Shown in pieces: positions 31,147-38,685 of a DNA stretch of 64,000 nt. The first letter of the stretch is position 1; the number at the start of each line of letters is the position of its first letter. The stretch comes from Syntrophomonas sp. GTDB taxonomy: Bacteria > Bacillota > Syntrophomonadia > Syntrophomonadales > Syntrophomonadaceae. Under the pieces are notes generated by a model. It did not search any database. It saw only the letters and a program-made list of their open reading frames with translations, and was not told the origin of the DNA. The position numbers and the translations under genes are program-made. The stretch covers positions 1-64,000 of the forward strand of contig JAENZE010000014.1 of NCBI GenBank assembly GCA_016841425.1, written 5' to 3'.

Positions 31147-32457
31147 TTAATCATTGAATAACTCCATTTTATAAGGATAATCATATGATTTAATTTTCTC
31201 GAAAAGATGCTGCCTTCTATTAATATCAAACTCCTTCCGGAAATGGAATATTATCTCTTTTAAGTAACTCAGAGGTAAGTCGTTTAGTCCTGTTTCCTTA
31301 CAAGCAAAAACATGCCTTTCTGCTGTCTTTAGTTTTTCAGGCAGTTCATCATATAGGTCTGCACCTATCATATAGTCCAATATTTTTATGTTGACTTGAT
31401 CAAAAGGCACCTTTATTGCATACTCGAAGCACTCATTGATAGTCCTCTCTGTTTCCATGGGAGCTCCCAATATAAAATTCCCCACCGTATATATCCCTAT
31501 TTCATCAGCATATTGGATTAATTCCGCAGCTCTTGCTGGATCTATTTTTTTTCTATAAAAGTGAAGAATATCATGATTTACTGACTCAATTCCCATACTT
31601 ATTACTGATACGTTTGCCTTCTTGGCAATATCTATAAAGTCGAAATCTATATTAGCCCAGCTGCTAAGTGCTAATTTCATTCCTTCAGAAATTCTTTCAG
31701 TTTTAAGGCTATGTAATATATTCTTTGCTCTCTTAAGGTTAAAGGTAAAATTATCATCACAAATCCAAATATTAGTATATTTATTTGCTGCAATTTCCTT
31801 AAATTCTTTAATAACATATTCTATCGAATGTTCCCGATATTGACCTAACCATCCTTTTCTCTGGCAAAACCTGCAAGTATTCATGCATCCACGGCTGGTT
31901 TGTATAAGTGTTGATTTTGCTAAATTAGGCTTTCTTTTAATAGTACCACCATGTTCAGCATAACTAGACAAGATGCTACGATCTGGGAAAGGCAGATCAT
32001 CTAAATTATTGTCTCTATCTTTTAATAAATCAGTTACGACTTGCTTATCATTCAATAAGCAATCAATAACGTAAACGATGCTGGGTTCAGCTTCATGATT
32101 AATCACAATATCAATATTTGGAATAGCCCGCGGTAATAAGATGCAGTCATTTCCAACAGCAATAGTTTGTATTTTTCTATTATTTCGTTTAATATATTCC
32201 GCTATATTTTCACCGTTATAAATATTTAGTGCTCTTTTTAGCGGGAAACTATCAAATTCAATAATGACCACATCGATTGTTTTCAAAAGCTCAGCTAATT
32301 CGTTCAGCTCAAAATTCTCAATTGAATAATCTTTTAATATTACAGCATGCCCTACCTGTTTTAAAATGGTTGCTAAATATAATAAATTTAAAGAAAACCC
32401 AAATCGCCAGTCCTTAAGATTATCCGGTGACGGATAAATTAATAATATATTAGCCAA
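31147..32457 (-). CDS. B12-binding-type radical SAM enzyme
   Basis: The 436 residues fall into an N-terminal cobalamin-binding-like Rossmann domain (NILLIYPSPD at the start, then a VVIIEFDSF strand) and a radical SAM barrel. The [4Fe-4S] motif is CMNTCRFC at ~190-197 and a conserved NFILGAPMET stretch follows. The classical DxHxxG cobalamin motif is not obvious, so it may not bind B12 even though the fold is of that class. Relatives perform methylations or rearrangements in natural-product and RiPP pathways. The gene start overlaps the toroid gene by 8 bp, and it is the last gene of the cluster. Its likely substrate is the 44-residue precursor peptide or a small molecule made by the neighbours. 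Confidence 0.82.
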   Translation of the reverse strand: MANILLIYPSPDNLKDWRFGFSLNLLYLATILKQVGHAVILKDYSIENFELNELAELLKTIDVVIIEFDSFPLKRALNIYNGENIAEYIKRNNRKIQTIAVGNDCILLPRAIPNIDIVINHEAEPSIVYVIDCLLNDKQVVTDLLKDRDNNLDDLPFPDRSILSSYAEHGGTIKRKPNLAKSTLIQTSRGCMNTCRFCQRKGWLGQYREHSIEYVIKEFKEIAANKYTNIWICDDNFTFNLKRAKNILHSLKTERISEGMKLALSSWANIDFDFIDIAKKANVSVISMGIESVNHDILHFYRKKIDPARAAELIQYADEIGIYTVGNFILGAPMETERTINECFEYAIKVPFDQVNIKILDYMIGADLYDELPEKLKTAERHVFACKETGLNDLPLSYLKEIIFHFRKEFDINRRQHLFEKIKSYDYPYKMELFND

Positions 32458-33265
32458 AATCTAATATCCCACTCCTCATAACTTCTGACATCGCATACAT
32501 TCCCCAGGAAGCTCCATCTTCTATTTCATGGTATTTCCAAATACCATTATTTAATTGGTTGCTTATTATCCATTCAAATGCCCTTGCAAGTACTCGTTCC
32601 GGCACAAGTTCAGAATATTGTAACAATCCCAGAACAGCCAGGCTAGTACAATATATGTCTGACTCTATAGGATGCTCTAACCAGGGCGCAAAACCTCCAT
32701 CATTTCTCTGGTTAGAGATTAACCACTCTACCAAGTCGGTAATTAAATTTATATCATCAGGATAATAATCATTTTTATTAAATGCTAATAACGTATAAGC
32801 TGCTTTATAGGTTAAGGTATTTTTTTCTTTTTGGCATAATTGCTCCAACAAATATAAACTATGTTGGTCAGCAAGTTCCGGTAATAAATAGAACAAAACC
32901 CCAGTTACTGGTATTCTGTAAATATCCCGATATGACCTCCCCCATAAACCTTCTGAATTCCTTTGAATCTTCAAGAATTCTATCCCCATATTTATGTTCC
33001 GCTCAAATGTATTTTCATCAACGCTTTTTAAAAAAAATGTATTCCACATTGTATCAACTATACTTATCCAACCCCCATCAGAATTTTGATTATCTAAACA
33101 CCTTTCAATTATGTTAGTGGGTATTGAATTCTTTGATATTCCACTTAACATTAACAGTGATGATGTCTTGCTTATTCTTTTCAATTCAATTTCCTTTTCA
33201 TTCATCTCAATTATCATATTTTGAAGAGAAGCCGCTGTTTTTATTAAATACTTTAAGTTATGCAT
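32450..33265 (-). CDS. Alpha/alpha-toroid protein (prenyltransferase/squalene-cyclase-like repeats)
   Basis: This 271-residue helical protein has QW-like repeats: NQNSDGGWISIVDTMW (~70-85), RNSEGLWGRSY, NQRNDGGFAPWLEHP and NQLNNGIWKYHE. These are the hallmark of the terpene-cyclase/prenyltransferase alpha-alpha barrel. It is about half the size of squalene-hopene cyclases and lacks an evident DxDD motif, so catalysis as a terpene cyclase is unlikely. It may bind a hydrophobic substrate or peptide. Start and stop overlap both neighbours by 8 bp, indicating tight co-translation. Confidence 0.72.
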   Translation of the reverse strand: MHNLKYLIKTAASLQNMIIEMNEKEIELKRISKTSSLLMLSGISKNSIPTNIIERCLDNQNSDGGWISIVDTMWNTFFLKSVDENTFERNINMGIEFLKIQRNSEGLWGRSYRDIYRIPVTGVLFYLLPELADQHSLYLLEQLCQKEKNTLTYKAAYTLLAFNKNDYYPDDINLITDLVEWLISNQRNDGGFAPWLEHPIESDIYCTSLAVLGLLQYSELVPERVLARAFEWIISNQLNNGIWKYHEIEDGASWGMYAMSEVMRSGILDFG

Positions 33266-34415
33266 TATTCTGCTCCCTCTTTATTTTTATTTCCGAAAAT
33301 TGAGTATCTCGAAATATGGGGTTTATGTTCCTTATGTTTTGCAGGCCTGTTAGCCACATAAAAAGACGCTCTACTCCTAATCCAAATCCGGATAACAAAA
33401 TATCAGAATACGGTATCATATTTATATACCACCTGAGTTGTTTTTCTACCCCAGCAAGTCTAAACTTGCTTTCCAAGATATTTAAATCACTTTGTTTTTC
33501 ATTACCTTCAGCTATTTCTCCAACCTTTGGAACCAATAGATTGTAAGAAAGAGAATAATTACTATCAACAGGTTTTGCAATCCATGATGCTATTTTTCTC
33601 GGGAACTCAACTACAAAAGTTGGTAAATTTCCCGCAATTTCTCGCTCGAATTTACCAAGACCTTTACTATATAAACTGTACTGGTCTTCAAGTTTTTTAT
33701 AGTCTATTATAGGGAAATTTGATTTTTCAATAAGGCTTGAATCCACTTTAAGCAGGTAACTAAAGGGGCTGATAGCCCATTCTGATACGACAAATTTTAT
33801 TAGGCATTCTAGTTCAAACATAGATTGATTCATGTCACAATTAGCCTTAACCATTTCCAACATATCAAATTCTGCTAGATGTCTGTTAGTATGGGAAGGC
33901 TCTGCTCTATAACATTTCTGTAAACAATAAGCTTTTGATAACTGGGCAGCATAAAGATTAAGATAAAGGGCGTTGCTCGAGGAAAGCCGGGCTGGATTTC
34001 CAAAAAAGTCAAGAAAGAAAGTCTCATCTTTGTTTTGTCCATAGTGTACTGAGGGTACTCTAACTTCAATATATCCATTATTATTTGCATAAAGCCTTAA
34101 AAGATGAAGCAAATAGGAATATGCTTGTAAAATATCTAATTGCTGCTCATCCCATAAGGATTCACTTTTTTTTGGCAGATGATTCTGAAGCTGGATTATC
34201 CTAAATTCATTATCTGCCAAATTAACTTGGAATTCACAATAGTCCCCTTTTCTTATTTTTTTTACTTTATTAAACACAGTAATATCAATCGAATCTTTAC
34301 TACAAACAAGTGAGTTTTCTTCATTGTTGGATAATAGTGTAATAAAAATAATTCCACCCAGGTTTCTTACCCCTGAGACTCGTCCGTCTAAGGTATTATT
34401 TGATTCGTTTATCAT
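33258..34415 (-). CDS. AsnRS/AspRS-like class II aminoacyl-tRNA synthetase paralogue
   Basis: This 385-residue protein begins with an OB-fold-like region (residues ~8-80, VSGVRNLGGIIFITLL) followed by a class IIb catalytic core. Motif 2 reads CYRAEPSHTNRHLAEFDMLE (~168-187) and motif 3 reads GFGLGVERLFMWLTGL (~346-361), so the ATP-binding arginines appear intact. It is shorter than AsnRS (~430) and the OB domain is divergent. A housekeeping synthetase would not normally lie inside such a cluster, so I infer it makes an aminoacyl-adenylate, aminoacyl-tRNA or amide for pathway use, as asparagine synthetase A does. It overlaps the upstream gene by 20 bp and the downstream one by 8 bp. Confidence 0.8.
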   Translation of the reverse strand: MINESNNTLDGRVSGVRNLGGIIFITLLSNNEENSLVCSKDSIDITVFNKVKKIRKGDYCEFQVNLADNEFRIIQLQNHLPKKSESLWDEQQLDILQAYSYLLHLLRLYANNNGYIEVRVPSVHYGQNKDETFFLDFFGNPARLSSSNALYLNLYAAQLSKAYCLQKCYRAEPSHTNRHLAEFDMLEMVKANCDMNQSMFELECLIKFVVSEWAISPFSYLLKVDSSLIEKSNFPIIDYKKLEDQYSLYSKGLGKFEREIAGNLPTFVVEFPRKIASWIAKPVDSNYSLSYNLLVPKVGEIAEGNEKQSDLNILESKFRLAGVEKQLRWYINMIPYSDILLSGFGLGVERLFMWLTGLQNIRNINPIFRDTQFSEIKIKREQNNA

Positions 34416-35619
34416 TTATTTTTCTCCAATATAGTATTTTCCCGCTTTTTGATTGTTTTACAATATCAAAGCCGAGTCTTATATTAAGAGCATGAACAGC
34501 AGTATTATCCATGAATGTTTTGGCATCTACATAGCTAAATTTATTATAAACTGTTCTGATTAATAAATCCGCATAGCCTTTACCACGGTACTTTCGTGGG
34601 ATTAATATCTCCTCAATAATCGCCCCCTGGTTGGATCTGCCACCTTCTCGAATATAACCAACAATATTATTGTTGTTGTCCTCAGCAATATAAATATGGC
34701 GTTCATCTCTTATATTAGTTTTTATTACGTCTAGCTTCTGATCTAAAGCCAGAAATTTTCTATCCTGTGCACTGAGCTCAGTAAAAATTTCGAACAGCTT
34801 CGTACGATCCTCTCTAGCTACTCTTCTTATCCAAACTTTTTCAAGAAATAGTCTTTTGAAATTATTTCTCAAAATATTTTCCCGGTCTTCATCGGTCACA
34901 TCAAGTTTATCTATCATTTCAGTCTCTGCTTGGTATATATCTACTGATGGCTGGGAAAATGGATAGTCTGAACCAAACAATACCCGGTGCCCGCCCAGCA
35001 TATTTGTCATTTTGCTGATTACCTTACTATCCGAAATGGTTGAGGTATCAAAATAAAGATCTTCATATGATTTGAATTCAGGAACAACTAGATCTAATAC
35101 TTCTTCTCCGGTGAATGGCCATTTTCTACCGGAATGAGCCAGAATTATTTTAAGATGTGGAAATTCATTTTTGATATGGTGAATCCGTTCTATCCGTTCA
35201 CTCATATGAGGGTGTATATACAGGAACTTGCCTTTGTCCTGCAGATACTCATAAACAGGAAAATATGCTCTAATATCAACGTTCCGGCTTATGTAAAAAT
35301 GTTCTTTTAGACCAAACACCTGATTTAGTTCGAGTTCATCAAGGTCAAGCTGTTCATCAAGTAAATAAAAGGGAATAAAAAGTTCACGGTTCATTTCGTA
35401 GGCAGTATGTATATAATTGTTGGCTTGATAAATATCCACTTCTTCTAGAGGAAATGGAAAGATTAATGCCTTATAAATGTTATTTTTTACAGCGATTTTA
35501 ATATATTTTTCCCAGGTATTTTCTATAATCGAATTGTAAGCAGGTAGATCCCTGTTTTCATTTTTAATTTTAACCATGAATTTCTTTTTTCCTATGTGTA
35601 CATGAGTATCAAAAATCAT
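34396..35619 (-). CDS. Fusion of amidohydrolase-2 TIM barrel and GNAT acetyltransferase
   Basis: Residues 1-~255 form an amidohydrolase-related TIM barrel, with FDTHVHIG at 3-10, HPHMSER near 137, ILAHSGRKW near 155 and LFGSDYPFSQP near 215. These are the expected metal and catalytic positions of the ACMSD-type amidohydrolase-2 family. Residues ~260-407 are a GNAT N-acyltransferase with the acetyl-CoA motif RKYRGKGYADLLIR near 345 and a C-terminal LNIRLGF segment. The two domains are in one continuous frame. The gene starts 3 bp after the membrane coiled-coil gene. A combined hydrolysis/decarboxylation and acetylation role on the cluster's product is plausible but unproven. Confidence 0.82.
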   Translation of the reverse strand: MIFDTHVHIGKKKFMVKIKNENRDLPAYNSIIENTWEKYIKIAVKNNIYKALIFPFPLEEVDIYQANNYIHTAYEMNRELFIPFYLLDEQLDLDELELNQVFGLKEHFYISRNVDIRAYFPVYEYLQDKGKFLYIHPHMSERIERIHHIKNEFPHLKIILAHSGRKWPFTGEEVLDLVVPEFKSYEDLYFDTSTISDSKVISKMTNMLGGHRVLFGSDYPFSQPSVDIYQAETEMIDKLDVTDEDRENILRNNFKRLFLEKVWIRRVAREDRTKLFEIFTELSAQDRKFLALDQKLDVIKTNIRDERHIYIAEDNNNNIVGYIREGGRSNQGAIIEEILIPRKYRGKGYADLLIRTVYNKFSYVDAKTFMDNTAVHALNIRLGFDIVKQSKSGKILYWRKINDKRIK

Positions 35620-35622
35620 ATG

Positions 35623-37104
35623 TTAATCCCTCTCACTCAAAGCCTTATCATCAAGCATGCCTTGTATTTCTTGAATAAGTTCCATATTACCAGGGAAACC
35701 TCGCCCATCTAATTCACTTAGCTCTTCCTTGAGTCTGTTAAGGAATATATCCTTTTCTTTTTTGTAAGTAATCATTTTTACAGATTTTTTTAGCAGTGTT
35801 TGTATATCTTCACTTTGACGCTCGTCCATAATTTTAGCCATACTCTTATAATATGTAGCACGAGCTTGATCCCAATAAGTATTGAAATCAGGGTTCTTAT
35901 CTTCTACGAAAGATAGATGATTTTCTGCCTCGTCTAGCAAGTTTCCTATTTCCTTTTTTGTGCTTTCAGGGTTCAAATCCACCTGATTATTATTCAAGTG
36001 CCCTATCTTTAATTTAACTAAATCAATCAACACAACTGCCAGATTACTTCGGGCCTGAATTTGATCGTTTTCTCCTCTTAGTTTCAATGATTTATAGTAG
36101 TATTCTCTTGATTTTTCTAGTATATCAACCAATTGTGCTTCATTATATTTTTGCTGATATTTTTCAAATTTCGTATGATATAATTCACCCATAAAGTGGT
36201 ATAGATATGGTTCAATAGCCGAATTAGGTTTAAACAAATTTCTATTTTCGTTAAATTGATATATCTTTTCAGCATCTTTTAATTTTTCTTCATCAATAGA
36301 GTCTGGATCAGAAACTAGTTCATGAGCTATAATTACTTCCAGCCATGCAGTCTCTTCATGTTCAGCAATTACTGAATCAGTAATATTCTCAAGAGTTTTT
36401 TGGTCTTCATCATCATTTAAATTCAACTTAAACGAAATATTTGAAGAGTTAGTCTTTTTTGATTCAAACTTCTTCTCAACCCATTCAGCATGTTTTTTCT
36501 TTTTCAGTAAGAAGTCTACTTTCGATTCGAGGTCCAAATATTTTCTAATTGCTTCCGTCATTTCTGTCCTTTGTTTCTTTATTTGGTTAATATAGTTGTT
36601 ATTATCTTCCTTCATTTTTCTCTCTTGTTCTTGAATTTCGATAAAATATTTATCAATATCTTCCCTCATAACGTCTAAACGCGAACTATAATCTTCAAAT
36701 TGCTTCTGGTAGCTTCGCCAGCCTATTAATGCAATAATAGCAATTAATACCGCAATAGCAGTAAATAATGAAGCGTAAAAGTTATTTAACGTAGAAACAG
36801 ACAAATTATTTTCGTGGTTATAATCGTTATATTTTTGAATCTCCTCTAATGTTTGCCGCATCTCTTCATACTGATCTTTACTCAAAAAGACTTTTCCAGT
36901 ATCTGAATTATTAAAAGTAGTTTCTACATTAAAAGTCATTATCCGTTCTTTCACTGACTCTTTACCAACTCCCCATATAAACCATAAAAAATACCCGAAA
37001 TAAAATATACCCATAAATATTAAAATTATAATTACTATTTCCCATATATTGGTATGTTTTAATATCTGGCAGCTTCTTTTTTCTGTGTTCTCCCCCTTAT
37101 CCAT
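35623..37104 (-). CDS. Membrane-anchored coiled-coil/TPR-like protein
   Basis: This 493-residue protein has two membrane helices (~16-48, IWEIVIIILIFMGIFYFGYF; and ~108-130, ASLFTAIAVLIAIIALIGW). A short segment between them is probably outside the membrane. A long charged coiled coil (~131-215) and a helical TPR-like C-terminal half (~235-490) follow. I know no named family. In the cluster it is immediately downstream of the precursor peptide gene and could be an immunity, sensor or scaffold protein. No ATPase or permease motif supports an exporter. Confidence 0.7.
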   Translation of the reverse strand: MDKGENTEKRSCQILKHTNIWEIVIIILIFMGIFYFGYFLWFIWGVGKESVKERIMTFNVETTFNNSDTGKVFLSKDQYEEMRQTLEEIQKYNDYNHENNLSVSTLNNFYASLFTAIAVLIAIIALIGWRSYQKQFEDYSSRLDVMREDIDKYFIEIQEQERKMKEDNNNYINQIKKQRTEMTEAIRKYLDLESKVDFLLKKKKHAEWVEKKFESKKTNSSNISFKLNLNDDEDQKTLENITDSVIAEHEETAWLEVIIAHELVSDPDSIDEEKLKDAEKIYQFNENRNLFKPNSAIEPYLYHFMGELYHTKFEKYQQKYNEAQLVDILEKSREYYYKSLKLRGENDQIQARSNLAVVLIDLVKLKIGHLNNNQVDLNPESTKKEIGNLLDEAENHLSFVEDKNPDFNTYWDQARATYYKSMAKIMDERQSEDIQTLLKKSVKMITYKKEKDIFLNRLKEELSELDGRGFPGNMELIQEIQGMLDDKALSERD

Positions 37105-37198
37105 TTTAGACCTCTTCCCTTCACTATAAGTCCCCTGGACAAACTAGGAGCCCGACTTGCATCGACCTCCTAGTAAAACATAATTATCTTAATATAGT

Positions 37199-37333
37199 TT
37201 AGTTACAGTTGCAGTTAGTACAGCCAAAACACCATTTTCCATCACCAAATTCTTCCCATATCTCCTTGGAAAAGTTCATTTCCTGTTCTTCCTCAAACAC
37301 TGGCGTTTGGTATTCCTTTTTATTGCCTTCCAT
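37199..37333 (-). CDS. Cys-rich RiPP precursor peptide candidate
   Basis: This 44-residue frame begins one base after the stop of the PqqD-like gene, with GGGGGTG upstream. The first ~33 residues are an acidic leader (MEGNKKEYQTPVFEEEQEMN, then an amphipathic FSKEIWEEF stretch and GDGK). The last 11 are WCFGCTNCNCN, with four cysteines spaced CxxCxxCxC among Gly, Thr and Asn. Leader plus compact Cys/Asn core, next to an RRE protein and a SPASM radical SAM enzyme, is the standard layout of sacti-/ranthipeptide-type RiPPs. No known precursor family (SCIFF, Clo7bot) matches exactly. The mature product is unknown. Confidence 0.8.
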   Translation of the reverse strand: MEGNKKEYQTPVFEEEQEMNFSKEIWEEFGDGKWCFGCTNCNCN

Positions 37334-37334
37334 G

Positions 37335-37622
37335 CTATTCACCCCCTGTAATTAATATTTCTTTATCCAGCCATGTTTGCAGCAAATTCTTAAAGTCAAT
37401 CATCATTGTATCTTTCTCTCCTTGATACATATCATTAAACAATGTAAATACTTTATTGGCATCCCTTTTGCCATCAAACAGCGCCAGCATATCATAGCTG
37501 ACCTCATTCAATCGGTAGATGCTTCCATCTTCAATGTTGAATAGATAATATTTTATATCATTAAATTCACCTTTAAACAAGCTATAACTGCTGCTAAGAG
37601 CATAGACCTTATTCTCCATCAA
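37335..37622 (-). CDS. PqqD-like RiPP recognition element (RRE) protein
   Basis: The 95 residues match the PqqD winged-helix fold: a beta-strand part (YYLFNIEDGSIYRLNEVS), then YDMLALFDGKRDANKVFTLF, and a final helix FKNLLQTWLDKEILI. RRE proteins bind the leader of the precursor and deliver it to the modifying enzyme. It lies between the SPASM enzyme (17 bp upstream) and the precursor (1 bp downstream), as expected for a discrete RRE. Confidence 0.8.
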   Translation of the reverse strand: MMENKVYALSSSYSLFKGEFNDIKYYLFNIEDGSIYRLNEVSYDMLALFDGKRDANKVFTLFNDMYQGEKDTMMIDFKNLLQTWLDKEILITGGE

Positions 37623-37639
37623 TCAACTTACCTCAATTC

Positions 37640-38653
37640 CTATTTCCAGCATTGGGGATCTTCAGCCATATAGCTCCCGTTAACAGAATAAGCAATGGCT
37701 CGACATCCTCCACAATTCTGCAGCAAAGTACATTCTTTGCATTTTCCGGTCAATAGTTTTTTGTTTCTTATTTGCCAAAGTACATCTGATGTATACCAAA
37801 TCTTATAGATTCCATCTGAAAATATGTTACCTAAAGGTATTTCCAATCGCCGACAAGGAAGAATGGTGCCATCATGCAGTATACATAAACTGGTAAATCC
37901 TACCGGGCAAAAGCCTCCTATATCTTCATTTATAAGCGTCCAGAGGGGACGAGATACACGAATTTTTAAATCTGAATTTTTTTCGACTTTTTCTTTTTTA
38001 TGATAAATTTTATTGTATATTTCGTGTAAATTTTCTGGTGATATAAACAGCTTCTCTATATCATTCTCACTCATGGGAGTAACCCGTTCTATAGTAATTG
38101 CATCAACACCCAGTTCGTTGGCTAGATCTATAACATTCAACACATCATTTTGATTCAATTTATGCAGGGTAAACATTATGGAAACATAAAATCCATACCT
38201 CTTCAATAATTTAATACCATTTACAGCTTGTAAAAAGCTTCCCGTTCCCCTGATCTGGTCATGAATGCGTGCATTTGATCCATCAATGGACACCTGTATT
38301 TCACTTAGCTTGCCAAAGCGAGCAAGTTTAATTGCTATACTGTCATCGATTAACGTTCCATTTGTTAATATTCCTATCCGTCCGAAATATTCTGAATTGT
38401 CAAAGAATTCGATTAAATCCACTAAATTACTCTTACTAGTAAAAGGTTCTCCTCCCGTCAGAGAAATCCTTCCAATTTTTCTCCATTTTTTTAAAGTATT
38501 TTCCATTGTTTCTGCAATAAATAACATTTTTTCCCTGGACAGTTCATTAGTATTGTAATGATTCTGGTAGCAATGGATACAACGCAAATTACACTTTACA
38601 ACGAAGTGCCATTGAAAATAAAACTCGTTTTCTACAGCCTTAGCATCGTACAT
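37640..38653 (-). CDS. SPASM-domain radical SAM peptide maturase
   Basis: This 337-residue enzyme has the radical SAM cluster motif CNLRCIHC at ~21-28, the SAM-binding GGEPF (~67-71) and a SIDGSNARIHD segment. A C-terminal SPASM domain supplies cysteines FCPVGFTSLC, ILPCRR, CKECTLLQNCGGCRA and PQCW for auxiliary [4Fe-4S] clusters. SPASM enzymes form thioether or carbon-carbon crosslinks on ribosomal peptides. The adjacent RRE and Cys-rich peptide make it the probable crosslinking enzyme. It starts 32 bp after the SEFIR gene and could be co-transcribed with it. Confidence 0.88.
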   Translation of the reverse strand: MYDAKAVENEFYFQWHFVVKCNLRCIHCYQNHYNTNELSREKMLFIAETMENTLKKWRKIGRISLTGGEPFTSKSNLVDLIEFFDNSEYFGRIGILTNGTLIDDSIAIKLARFGKLSEIQVSIDGSNARIHDQIRGTGSFLQAVNGIKLLKRYGFYVSIMFTLHKLNQNDVLNVIDLANELGVDAITIERVTPMSENDIEKLFISPENLHEIYNKIYHKKEKVEKNSDLKIRVSRPLWTLINEDIGGFCPVGFTSLCILHDGTILPCRRLEIPLGNIFSDGIYKIWYTSDVLWQIRNKKLLTGKCKECTLLQNCGGCRAIAYSVNGSYMAEDPQCWK

Positions 38654-38685
38654 TTAATAACCTCCGAAGTGTCTGATATTCAAGC

